Source: DATIJC01 sp035479015
GTDB taxonomy: Bacteria > Patescibacteriota > Microgenomatia > UBA1400 > UBA12028
Length of the DNA: 6,576 bases
NCBI GenBank assembly: GCA_035479015.1
Contig: DATIJC010000057.1
Coordinates: 1-6,576 of the forward strand
Direction of reading: 5' to 3'
Part shown: positions 1 to 4,501 of the stretch, in pieces
How the letters are laid out: each line of letters opens with the position of its first letter
How positions within the stretch are numbered: the stretch's first letter is position 1
Notes under the pieces: model-generated
What the model was told of the DNA's origin: nothing
The model's input: only the letters and a program-made list of their open reading frames with translations
Database searches by the model: none
Made by a program: the position numbers and the translations under genes

Positions 1-13
1 TCCACTTTCACGT

Positions 14-42
14 ATTATCCTAAAATCCAGCTCTTATTGCAA
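14..42 (-). promoter_or_regulatory. Putative sigma70-type promoter reading out of the window
   Basis: Read on the minus strand, TTGCAA (37-42) is followed after 17 nt by GATAAT (14-19). These match four of six and five of six consensus bases with ideal spacing. The site begins only 11 nt after the stop codon of the 68-residue gene, so it probably serves the next gene, which lies beyond position 1. The -35 overlaps a weak inverted repeat (ATTGC-N5-GCAAT, 35-49) that has no U-tract. Seen by eye only. Confidence 0.45.
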
Positions 43-52
43 GACGCAATTT

Positions 53-259
53 TCAAGCTTCCTTATCTCTCTCGGAAATGGCAAACACTATAGACAACAT
101 CTCGAGTCGCTTGTACTGCTGGCCATCGAAGAGCATGAGCCAGTTAGCCAGAATAACTACATCCATTCGTGAAAAACCAGGTTTATCGGAGTAATACGTC
201 AGCACCTTGTCCCACTCTTCATCCGTCAATTTTCTGTGGTGCTCTTGGGACATACTCAA
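53..259 (-). CDS. Hypothetical 68-residue protein, last gene of the 452-aa operon
   Basis: I do not recognise this small protein. It is probably cytoplasmic: there is no signal peptide, and the hydrophobic stretch around residues 34-44 (VVILANWLMLF) reads more like a buried helix than a membrane span. The N-terminus carries RKLTDEEW, a helix-capping pattern that recurs loosely in the 76- and 71-residue proteins of the upp operon. It starts 6 nt after the stop of the 103-residue gene, so the two are probably co-transcribed. The start given is TTG at 259, spaced well behind AAGGAAGTGAG; an in-frame ATG at 253 would give 66 residues and cannot be excluded. It ends with TGA. Confidence 0.6.
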   Translation of the reverse strand: MSMSQEHHRKLTDEEWDKVLTYYSDKPGFSRMDVVILANWLMLFDGQQYKRLEMLSIVFAISERDKEA

Positions 260-265
260 GTTTGC

Positions 266-577
266 TCACTTCCTTGTGTATGAAAAGGAGATTCCGTTCT
301 CAGCAATGTGACCAAGGACTTTCTGCAGTACCTCCGTATCATTTTCAAATGCAGCTCGACTGGGATACTTGTCTAAAAAGACCTTTAAGCCGGGAACAGT
401 GTCAACATTTCCTAGAATTACAAACAGCAAGTAGTTTGGGAATCCATATAGCATTGAAAGTAAGAGTTCGGGAATTCTATCTGTCGGATCTATCTCATCG
501 GCAACGTCCATTCCTTCTTTCTGAAAAACGACGATCCCCTGTTCGGTTATCCCCTTTATATGTATTGTTTCCGGCAT
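266..577 (-). CDS. Hypothetical 103-residue protein
   Basis: No family is recognised. The N-terminal part (residues 1-30) looks beta-rich and acidic and the rest helical, with a hydrophobic centre at about residues 38-56 containing GFPNYLLFVILG. That could be a buried helix or, less likely, one membrane segment. There is no signal peptide. The ATG at 577 lies 7 nt after the stop of the 452-residue gene and has no Shine-Dalgarno in front of it (CTCTCCT precedes it), so translation probably depends on reinitiation after the upstream gene. The downstream 68-residue gene follows after 6 nt. These three genes form one tight transcription unit, suggesting linked roles, but nothing in the sequence names the role. 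Confidence 0.65.
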   Translation of the reverse strand: MPETIHIKGITEQGIVVFQKEGMDVADEIDPTDRIPELLLSMLYGFPNYLLFVILGNVDTVPGLKVFLDKYPSRAAFENDTEVLQKVLGHIAENGISFSYTRK

Positions 578-584
578 AGGAGAG

Positions 585-1943
585 TCATTCTAACACAGTG
601 TTTACAGATTGCTCCAAAACAAATCGTGTGAGTAACCATTCAATATACACTTCATCAGTCTCAGAGAATTGGCTTATACTCTCAGAGAGATCGTACCAAT
701 TTTCGCAAACTGCAACACTACTTTCAGAGTGAGCTGAGTATTTTTGATTGAAGCTTTTTGCAAATTGTTGAAAATATTCTGTTCTCTTCACATTAGTAAC
801 TGCATGCACAAACTCTTCGTCTTGCGTATAGCGTAACAACGAACGAATTAGGTGATTCAAATGTGTTGGGAATCCAGTCACGATCTGACGCATCAGAAAT
901 ACCTCTTGCGAAAATTCATCGACGTTTTCTCTTCTCACGTTTCCAATCGATTCGATAAATGGTGTAAAAAATGGACATTGATTTAGAAATCCGCCATTCA
1001 CTTTTGAAAGCGATTCGGGACTTATTCCGTCTTCCGGTGTCCACCCCCGAAATAGTGTCTCGCGCAAACTGAACCCCGATGCTTCCCAGATTTGTACCAT
1101 TGCGTCACGAACCATAGGAGAAACATTTTCCTGCACGCCATAGACAAAACCATATATCACTTCTTGTGGAATATTCTTGTAGCTAATAGTACGGTGCCTA
1201 CTAAACAACACACCTACATCGTGGATGGGGTCATGAACAGCTTGCGTATCTTCTATTGCTATTTTAAGATTGCCACCCAGATTATTTGTTTCTGCAGTTA
1301 TTCTGAGTAATGAACATAAGTTGGCGTAATGATCGTCTTTTGTTTTGAGCTCGGGACACTGGTACAGTGCCCTACGGTCACTATTTTCCTTCAACACGTA
1401 CACCATCGTATCCCCAGCGACGCAAAAAAGACGTTCTCCTTTTTTATTAACCTCTATTCCTTTACCATTTCCCGTTTTTGTTGCTTCATCAACAACTTGT
1501 TCGATGTGTAGTACTGCATGTCGGGCACGTTCGTCGATAACCTCCCCCATTAAGGGTGTCGATGCTTTTACCACGGCAATTTCTGCCGTCGTGACCACAA
1601 ACTCATCATGGTTATACTCTTCTTCTTCAATTTGCGGTTTTCGGGCAAGCACAGACGGCTGCACCACGGGAATCTCCTTTGTTCTTCGCAACACTCGCCT
1701 CGCCCCCTTATGCTTAGGGTTATCTTTTTGCGATGCTGTAAATAATACTATTGTGAGCAACTTTTCGAGTTCTTCTAAATCAGTTGGTTGCGAAAGTATT
1801 TCCGCCGTAAGAGGCTCCTCCGTTCCCTGAGCTTTAGACTTGACTAACGCATTTTTAGCCAATATCTGGATAGCCTCTAAACTCACCGACTGTCTATAAA
1901 AATCTAAAGGGCCAGGCTGATGCACTATTTTCTCGCCTAGCAT
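585..1943 (-). CDS. 452-residue protein of unknown function with a possible degenerate PP2C-like core
   Basis: A soluble-looking protein with no signal peptide or clear membrane segment. Residues 1-110 are a variable, charged N-terminus (basic patch ARRVLRRTK near 81-89, acidic EEEE at 106-109). Residues 130-250 recall PP2C phosphatases in motif order: MGEVIDERARHAV (132-144) where GGxxxGExAS usually lies, AGDTMVYVL (176-184) for the GDSRxY strand, KTKDDHYANL (200-209) for LTxDHSxxxxL, NNLGGN (220-225) for the xALGG turn, and GVLFSRH (244-250) where LLxSDG is expected. The metal-binding Asp-Gly pairs are missing, so any such domain should be inactive as a phosphatase. Residues 270-452 are helical and unrecognised. 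The ATG at 1943 is preceded by GAGGG at good distance. An intrinsic-terminator hairpin sits immediately upstream. The PP2C reading is an inference from motif order; the existence of the gene is firm. Confidence 0.8.
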   Translation of the reverse strand: MLGEKIVHQPGPLDFYRQSVSLEAIQILAKNALVKSKAQGTEEPLTAEILSQPTDLEELEKLLTIVLFTASQKDNPKHKGARRVLRRTKEIPVVQPSVLARKPQIEEEEYNHDEFVVTTAEIAVVKASTPLMGEVIDERARHAVLHIEQVVDEATKTGNGKGIEVNKKGERLFCVAGDTMVYVLKENSDRRALYQCPELKTKDDHYANLCSLLRITAETNNLGGNLKIAIEDTQAVHDPIHDVGVLFSRHRTISYKNIPQEVIYGFVYGVQENVSPMVRDAMVQIWEASGFSLRETLFRGWTPEDGISPESLSKVNGGFLNQCPFFTPFIESIGNVRRENVDEFSQEVFLMRQIVTGFPTHLNHLIRSLLRYTQDEEFVHAVTNVKRTEYFQQFAKSFNQKYSAHSESSVAVCENWYDLSESISQFSETDEVYIEWLLTRFVLEQSVNTVLE

Positions 1944-1949
1944 ATATTT

Positions 1950-1998
1950 CCCTCATGGGCAAAAAAAATCCCCCTGGTGGAGGGGGATAAAATGAGGG
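1950..1998 (-). promoter_or_regulatory. Inverted repeat that could sequester the ribosome-binding site of the 452-aa gene
   Basis: On the minus strand CCCTCAT (1998-1992) is perfectly complementary to ATGAGGG (1956-1950), and TTT/AAA beyond a 2-nt bulge can add three pairs. The downstream arm contains GAGGG, the apparent Shine-Dalgarno of the gene starting at 1943. The two arms enclose the terminator hairpin, so in read-through RNA an outer helix could cover the ribosome-binding site. The terminator's own 5' arm also contains CCCTC and could compete for the same bases. The complementarity is seen directly; a regulatory role is inference. Confidence 0.4.
1961..1988 (-). terminator. Intrinsic terminator hairpin, possibly an attenuator, just upstream of the 452-aa gene
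   Basis: On the minus strand ATCCCCCT (1988-1981), loop CCACC and AGGGGGAT form an 8-bp, GC-rich stem that runs straight into eight T residues (1968-1961). This is a textbook intrinsic terminator for minus-strand transcription. Only 17 nt lie between the last T and the ATG at 1943, leaving no room for a conventional promoter between them. Transcription of the next gene must therefore pass through this hairpin or begin inside it. The sequence nearly repeats the hairpin at 3426-3451. Confidence 0.8.
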
Positions 1999-2011
1999 GG
2001 AAAGAATCAAT

Positions 2012-2029
2012 TGCTTTTGATAAAAAGCA
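2012..2029 (-). other. Small perfect hairpin in the 1944-2163 gap
   Basis: TGCTTTT (minus, 2029-2023), loop TATC and AAAAGCA (2018-2012) form a perfect 7-bp stem with a tetraloop. It lies 23 nt before the terminator hairpin, in a position comparable to the small hairpin at 3463-3478 in the other gap. It has no U-tract of its own. It may be a structural element of a leader RNA; no function can be assigned. Confidence 0.35.
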
Positions 2030-2062
2030 GATACAAGTTATGCAAAATGGCATTATGGTTTT

Positions 2063-2088
2063 AAAAAAAATCATGCGGCTAGTCATGA
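2063..2088 (-). terminator. Weak intrinsic terminator after the upp operon
   Basis: On the minus strand TCATG (2088-2084), an 8-nt loop and CATGA (2075-2071) run into eight T residues (2070-2063). The stem is only 5 bp and AT-rich, so efficiency would be modest, but the U8 tract and the position 75 nt after the stop of the 71-residue gene fit the end of the upp operon. The 5' arm overlaps a 12-bp palindrome, TAGTCATGACTA (2080-2091), which might instead be a protein-binding site. Confidence 0.4.
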
Positions 2089-2108
2089 CTATATTCCTAT
2101 CTTCATCC

Positions 2109-2138
2109 ACTATAGGCGAGAGTTTCTCTTTGTTGCAA
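2109..2138 (-). promoter_or_regulatory. Putative promoter for the 452-aa operon
   Basis: Read on the minus strand, TTGCAA (2138-2133), an 18-nt spacer and TATAGT (2114-2109) match the sigma70 consensus at four and five of six positions. A transcript would start near 2102 and carry a leader of about 160 nt containing, in order, the 12-bp palindrome and weak hairpin, the 2012-2029 hairpin, the strong terminator and the Shine-Dalgarno. No leader gene is evident. The region 1944-2163 is otherwise without a convincing gene. Confidence 0.35.
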
Positions 2139-2163
2139 TATGGAATATAGGTTGAATTATCAA

Positions 2164-2379
2164 TCATATTTCTGATTTTTTCCCTGCAGCAACATAATCA
2201 GTCAATACTGCCGTAGCTTCAGGAATTTGAGATACCGCACCACTGAAATATAGTTTCATTACAATCCCCAAGCCACTTACAGCAACATGAAAAGCCTCGT
2301 TTTCGGAAATCTCTATCTCATGTTTACTTAGAAGTTCTAACTCTTCCGTTGATAATTTTCGATAACTTTGCTCTCTCAT
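2164..2379 (-). CDS. Hypothetical 71-residue protein, last gene of the upp operon
   Basis: No family is recognised. It is a small protein with a polar, helix-forming first half (RKLSTEELELLSKHE at residues 7-21) and a more hydrophobic second half, without a signal peptide. The start at 2379 is chosen because GGGAGGG lies 6 nt before it and because its ATG overlaps the TGA of the preceding gene (ATGA). An in-frame ATG ten codons upstream at 2409 would place that Shine-Dalgarno inside the gene and is less likely. The overlap chain means it is translated from the upp transcript. The N-terminal motif resembles those of the 76- and 68-residue proteins. Confidence 0.65.
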   Translation of the reverse strand: MREQSYRKLSTEELELLSKHEIEISENEAFHVAVSGLGIVMKLYFSGAVSQIPEATAVLTDYVAAGKKSEI

Positions 2380-2606
2380 GTTCTTCCCTCCCAATAATTT
2401 CGAAGACATTCGGTATATGCATATGAATAAATCCCCATACCATTATCATCGAGTTTGAAAACCTCACGTTTTCTTATTGGTTCCAAGGAGACAGCTAAAG
2501 CAGCCCGCTCTGTTGGCACTGGCGACGGATCACAGCAGAACAACAGATAACTCCACTCCTGATCAGATATGGGATGCCAATCATATTGTTTTTCACAGTC
2601 ACTCAT
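2376..2606 (-). CDS. Hypothetical 76-residue protein directly after upp
   Basis: No family is recognised. It has an acidic N-terminus containing PISDQEW (residues 12-18), a Cys-Cys pair (24-25) in LLFCCDPSP, and no signal peptide. Aromatic residues are frequent (several Trp and Tyr), typical of a small folded domain. Its ATG overlaps the TGA of upp by 4 bp, and its own TGA overlaps the ATG of the 71-residue gene by 4 bp, so translation of the set is probably coupled. Start 2606 is well supported by the overlap, although there is no strong Shine-Dalgarno. A role tied to uracil salvage is suggested only by position. Confidence 0.65.
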   Translation of the reverse strand: MSDCEKQYDWHPISDQEWSYLLFCCDPSPVPTERAALAVSLEPIRKREVFKLDDNGMGIYSYAYTECLRNYWEGRT

Positions 2607-3232
2607 ATCGTGGTCCCAAAATATCTGTCCCCGTAGTCACCAATACCGGGAACAATGTACTTTTTACTATTGAGGTGATCATCGACGGCCGCCGTAAAAA
2701 TCTGCACGTCCGGAAATTCTTTGTGAATTGCCCTTATCCCTTCCGGCGCGGCGATCACACAGACGATGCGCATCTCTTTGTGAGGTTCACGCGAGACACG
2801 CCGGAGCAAATGCAGAATTGAGCCGCCAGTAGCAAGCATCGGATCAGTGACGATCACCACGCTATGTTCAGTAAGTTTTGGCAGCTTCCAATAATATTCA
2901 CTAGCAATGGCTGTCTCCTCATCACGGGCGAGTCCCACAAAACCAATCTTGGATTTGGGCAGCAGCTCCATGGCACCAAAGAGCATCGCTATCCCTGAGC
3001 GCAATACCGGCACCACTACGATCTCATCGGCAAGTTTTTGCGTGCGCATCGGTTCCAAGGGCGTATCGATCGTCACTTCTTTGAACCGCAGACCCCGCAG
3101 AGCTTCTGCAAACAACAAATAACAAAGCTTGTTGCTGTGATGGCGGAATTTTTGTGTGTCAGTCCCGCTATCCCTCAGGTGCGAGAGTGAGTCGATCACA
3201 AATGGATGGTCACTAATCTGGACATTTTTCAT
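2603..3232 (-). CDS. upp: Uracil phosphoribosyltransferase
   Basis: This cytosolic salvage enzyme converts uracil and PRPP to UMP and diphosphate. At 209 residues it has the family's usual length. Visible motifs are VVPVLRSG (73-80), GFVGLARDEET (97-107), YYWKLP (113-118), the PRPP-binding loop VTDPMLATGGS (128-138), and the uracil-binding C-terminus YIVPGIGDYGDRYFGT (192-207). Most bacterial proteins read GDAGDR in the last motif; Tyr in place of Ala is a variant position. RSGIAM also replaces the commoner RAGLGM. The start at 3232 overlaps the stop of the 53-residue gene (ATGA), which implies coupled translation since only a weak ribosome-binding site is present. It is followed by two small orphans in the same operon. 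The identification is firm; whether the variants alter base specificity cannot be told. Confidence 0.96.
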   Translation of the reverse strand: MKNVQISDHPFVIDSLSHLRDSGTDTQKFRHHSNKLCYLLFAEALRGLRFKEVTIDTPLEPMRTQKLADEIVVVPVLRSGIAMLFGAMELLPKSKIGFVGLARDEETAIASEYYWKLPKLTEHSVVIVTDPMLATGGSILHLLRRVSREPHKEMRIVCVIAAPEGIRAIHKEFPDVQIFTAAVDDHLNSKKYIVPGIGDYGDRYFGTTI

Positions 3233-3390
3233 TCTCGGGCTTTCTTTTCAGCATCTCGTACTGAGAGATCGGCAAGCTTCTCCTCATGTTTTTCACTAAA
3301 TCGCCTATGTTCTTCTTGCAAGTCTTCTTTACTTGCAGTCCCTACTGGAGCGTTTGACAAAATTGGGTATTCTGTTTCTTTACCTGGCAT
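3229..3390 (-). CDS. 53-residue charged protein leading the upp operon
   Basis: This short gene is supported by an ideal Shine-Dalgarno (AGGAGG, 4 nt before the ATG at 3390) and by an ATGA overlap with the upp start. Residues 1-20 are neutral and Pro/Gly-containing (MPGKETEYPILSNAP at the start). Residues 21-53 are almost entirely Lys, Glu, Arg, Asp and Ala, predicting one long amphipathic or coiled-coil-like helix. No signal peptide or metal site is seen. It is the first translated gene after the hairpin at 3426-3451, and its strong ribosome-binding site would also load ribosomes for upp. It could be a small regulator or partner of the enzyme, or mainly a translational lead-in. No family is recognised. 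Confidence 0.7.
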   Translation of the reverse strand: MPGKETEYPILSNAPVGTASKEDLQEEHRRFSEKHEEKLADLSVRDAEKKARE

Positions 3391-3425
3391 ACATCCTCCT
3401 ATCTATATTTATACGGATTCTGGGC

Positions 3426-3451
3426 AAAAAAAATCCCCCTACTTGGGGGAT
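3426..3451 (-). terminator. Intrinsic terminator hairpin, possibly an attenuator, upstream of the upp operon
   Basis: On the minus strand ATCCCCC (3451-3445), loop AAGTA and GGGGGAT form a 7-bp stem followed by eight T residues (3433-3426). It could end the tmk transcript 105 nt after the last stop codon, or act as an attenuator for upp, because a strong promoter-like site (3533-3560) lies upstream of it. From the G-tract through GCCCA it is identical over 19 nt to the hairpin at 1961-1988, and TTATCCCCC before the loop is shared as well. Confidence 0.8.
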
Positions 3452-3462
3452 AACAGTAAATT

Positions 3463-3478
3463 CTCTGCGGTTGCAGAG
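3463..3478 (-). other. Small GC-rich hairpin in the upp leader
   Basis: CTCTGC, tetraloop AACC and GCAGAG form a perfect 6-bp stem, 11 nt upstream of the terminator hairpin. Together with TAGTG-CCAAA-CACTA (3511-3525), which would sit at the very 5' end of the predicted transcript, it makes the leader strongly structured. No known riboswitch or PyrR-type binding sequence is recognised here. Confidence 0.4.
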
Positions 3479-3532
3479 GATGATTTTGACAATTTGGCCC
3501 GAAAAGAATCTAGTGTTTGGCACTAAAAAACT

Positions 3533-3560
3533 AGTATAGCAAAAACTTATTGGTGGTCAA
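3533..3560 (-). promoter_or_regulatory. Strong sigma70-type promoter for the 53-aa/upp operon
   Basis: On the minus strand TTGACC (3560-3555), a 16-nt spacer and TATACT (3538-3533) match five of six bases at each box. A TG one base before the -10 makes it an extended -10 promoter. The -35 overlaps the stop codon of the 97-residue gene. Transcription would start near 3525, giving a leader of about 135 nt with no ATG, two small hairpins and then the terminator hairpin. A second -10-like TATAAA near 3406-3411, downstream of the terminator, lacks a -35 and is a weaker alternative. Confidence 0.6.
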
Positions 3561-3850
3561 GCAGTATTTTTCCGCAGCACTCTTGAGACAGCAGAACACA
3601 GCAGCTGAAAAGCTTCTTTCTCTCTGACTTTTTCACGCACCCAGGGGTATTGCGCGGCAAATTCTGTTCTGAGTTGAATGTACCTGCCATCGTCAGCTTC
3701 CTCAGCATTTTCAAAAAACATAACTAGTGCCTGCACAAAAATACTCGCCTCATCTGTAGAGTGCAGATATCTATCTAAGAAATCACTCAGGAGTGTATTT
3801 TGTTGAATTTCCGAAAAAACTCTTCTCTCGATATTACTGGAGTTGCTCAT
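3557..3850 (-). CDS. Hypothetical 97-residue helical protein overlapping tmk
   Basis: No family is recognised. The whole protein reads as helical: a leucine-rich part (residues 18-47, with FLDRYLHSTDEAS at 24-36), an acidic turn, then YIQLRTEFAAQYPW (57-70) and a basic C-terminus. It has no signal peptide. The start at 3850 is chosen because GGGAG lies 7 nt before it; the reading frame extends further upstream but only inside tmk. The gene overlaps the tmk end by 17 bp, so the two are co-transcribed and probably translationally coupled. A distant likeness to residues 342-420 of the 452-residue protein is possible but weak. Confidence 0.7.
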   Translation of the reverse strand: MSNSSNIERRVFSEIQQNTLLSDFLDRYLHSTDEASIFVQALVMFFENAEEADDGRYIQLRTEFAAQYPWVREKVREKEAFQLLCSAVSRVLRKNTA

Positions 3851-4460
3851 CGACAATCTCCCAAATCTTTTTCTCGACTGCCTCCAGGGACTGATTGGCA
3901 TCGATAACGACCCAACGGTCATGGTCATTTATCTTAGCAAGGTCAAGGTATGCTTGTCGGATCTTTTCGTGAAAATCTTTTTTTTCTATCTCAAAACGGT
4001 CCAGAGCACCTAATTGCTCACGTCTATACATTCCTGTCTTTACATCAACGTCTAGCAAGAATGTAAGGTTTGGTAATGTCTCTTGCGTAGAAAAATTATT
4101 CAGTTCTTCTATGAACGCTTTACCAAAGCCTCTCACCAGTCCTTGATAAACGACTGAGCTATCTCTCGTTCTGTCCATGAGCACGACTGTACCTGATTTA
4201 AGTCCGGGAAGTACAACCTCCTCATACGACTGGGCACGAGAAGCCTGAAGCAGCAGTGCTTCTGCGCGAAAAGACATTGATGTACGTTCTGGCGCTAGGA
4301 CCAGACTTCGTATGTGTTCCCCGATTTCAGTGCCACCATTGTCACGTGCGGCTAAAACGGAGAAACCTTCCTTCTCTAGATGTTCCTTTAGCAAACGCAC
4401 TTGCGTCGACTTTCCCCCGCCCTCTCCACCCTCAAATGAGATTAAAAAACCGTGTTGCAT
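3834..4460 (-). CDS. tmk: Thymidylate kinase (dTMP kinase)
   Basis: This cytosolic P-loop kinase phosphorylates dTMP to dTDP with ATP and is required for DNA precursor supply. At 208 residues it has the usual length. Motifs are the P-loop FEGGEGGGKST (9-19), RDNGGTEIGEHIR (39-51) where REPGGTPxGExIR is usual, DRTRDSSVVYQG (96-107) where DR(Y/H)xxSxxAYQG is usual, and the lid/end region RREQLGALDRFE (146-157) with FHEKIRQAYLDLA. The Glu-Pro to Asp-Asn change and Thr after Asp-Arg are departures in substrate-binding loops, but the catalytic framework is intact. The start at 4460 places FEGGEG at the expected distance; a longer frame from 4511 runs through a hairpin and into the upstream gene and is rejected. 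The gene overlaps the 97-residue gene downstream. Confidence 0.95.
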   Translation of the reverse strand: MQHGFLISFEGGEGGGKSTQVRLLKEHLEKEGFSVLAARDNGGTEIGEHIRSLVLAPERTSMSFRAEALLLQASRAQSYEEVVLPGLKSGTVVLMDRTRDSSVVYQGLVRGFGKAFIEELNNFSTQETLPNLTFLLDVDVKTGMYRREQLGALDRFEIEKKDFHEKIRQAYLDLAKINDHDRWVVIDANQSLEAVEKKIWEIVDEQLQ

Positions 4461-4467
4461 GGCACCT

Positions 4468-4476
4468 ATACTAGCA
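4468..4476 (-). promoter_or_regulatory. Possible extended -10 element giving a leaderless tmk mRNA
   Basis: TGCTAGTAT on the minus strand resembles an extended -10 and ends 7 nt before the tmk ATG, so transcription would start at or next to the start codon. No Shine-Dalgarno with normal spacing is present (AGGT lies only 3 nt before the ATG). No -35 is visible. The match is modest, and tmk might instead be read from upstream. Confidence 0.25.
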
Positions 4477-4482
4477 TATTTA

Positions 4483-4500
4483 TCCCCGCGGAGGCGGGGA
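4483..4500 (-). terminator. GC-rich hairpin between the beta-helix gene and tmk
   Basis: TCCCCGC, loop CTCC and GCGGGGA form a 7-bp stem beginning one base after the TAG of the beta-helix gene. It is followed by TAAATA, not by a U-tract, so it is not a classical intrinsic terminator. It may pause transcription, protect the 3' end, or be a terminator helped by a factor. The same overall design (C-rich then G-rich arm ending in GGGGAT/GGGGA) is seen in the two U8 hairpins of this window. Confidence 0.45.
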
Positions 4501-4501
4501 A

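Noticed and set aside
169..579. 136-codon open frame on the plus strand
   Set aside because: It is antisense to two closely spaced minus-strand genes and spans their junction; no motifs and a Cys/Ser/Leu-rich composition.
1345..1830. 161-codon open frame on the plus strand
   Set aside because: It lies entirely antisense to the 452-aa gene, is Ser/Thr/Phe-rich without domain features, and the minus-strand gene has a ribosome-binding site and operon context.
1937..2167. 76-codon open frame on the minus strand bridging the upp operon and the 452-aa gene, with an ATGA overlap at its start
   Set aside because: It runs through both U8 hairpins, which it would translate as Phe-rich runs, has no Shine-Dalgarno, and its composition (Ile, Phe and Cys scattered) looks like translated intergenic DNA. 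A real small gene here is not excluded but is unlikely.
3391..3525. Known riboswitch or PyrR attenuator in the upp leader
   Set aside because: No recognised PyrR-binding consensus or known aptamer core was found. Only generic hairpins and a terminator are visible, so it is reported as an unclassified leader.
3557..3928. Longer version (123 residues) of the 97-aa gene
   Set aside because: The extra 26 codons lie within tmk in another frame and lack a ribosome-binding site, whereas the ATG at 3850 has GGGAG 7 nt before it.
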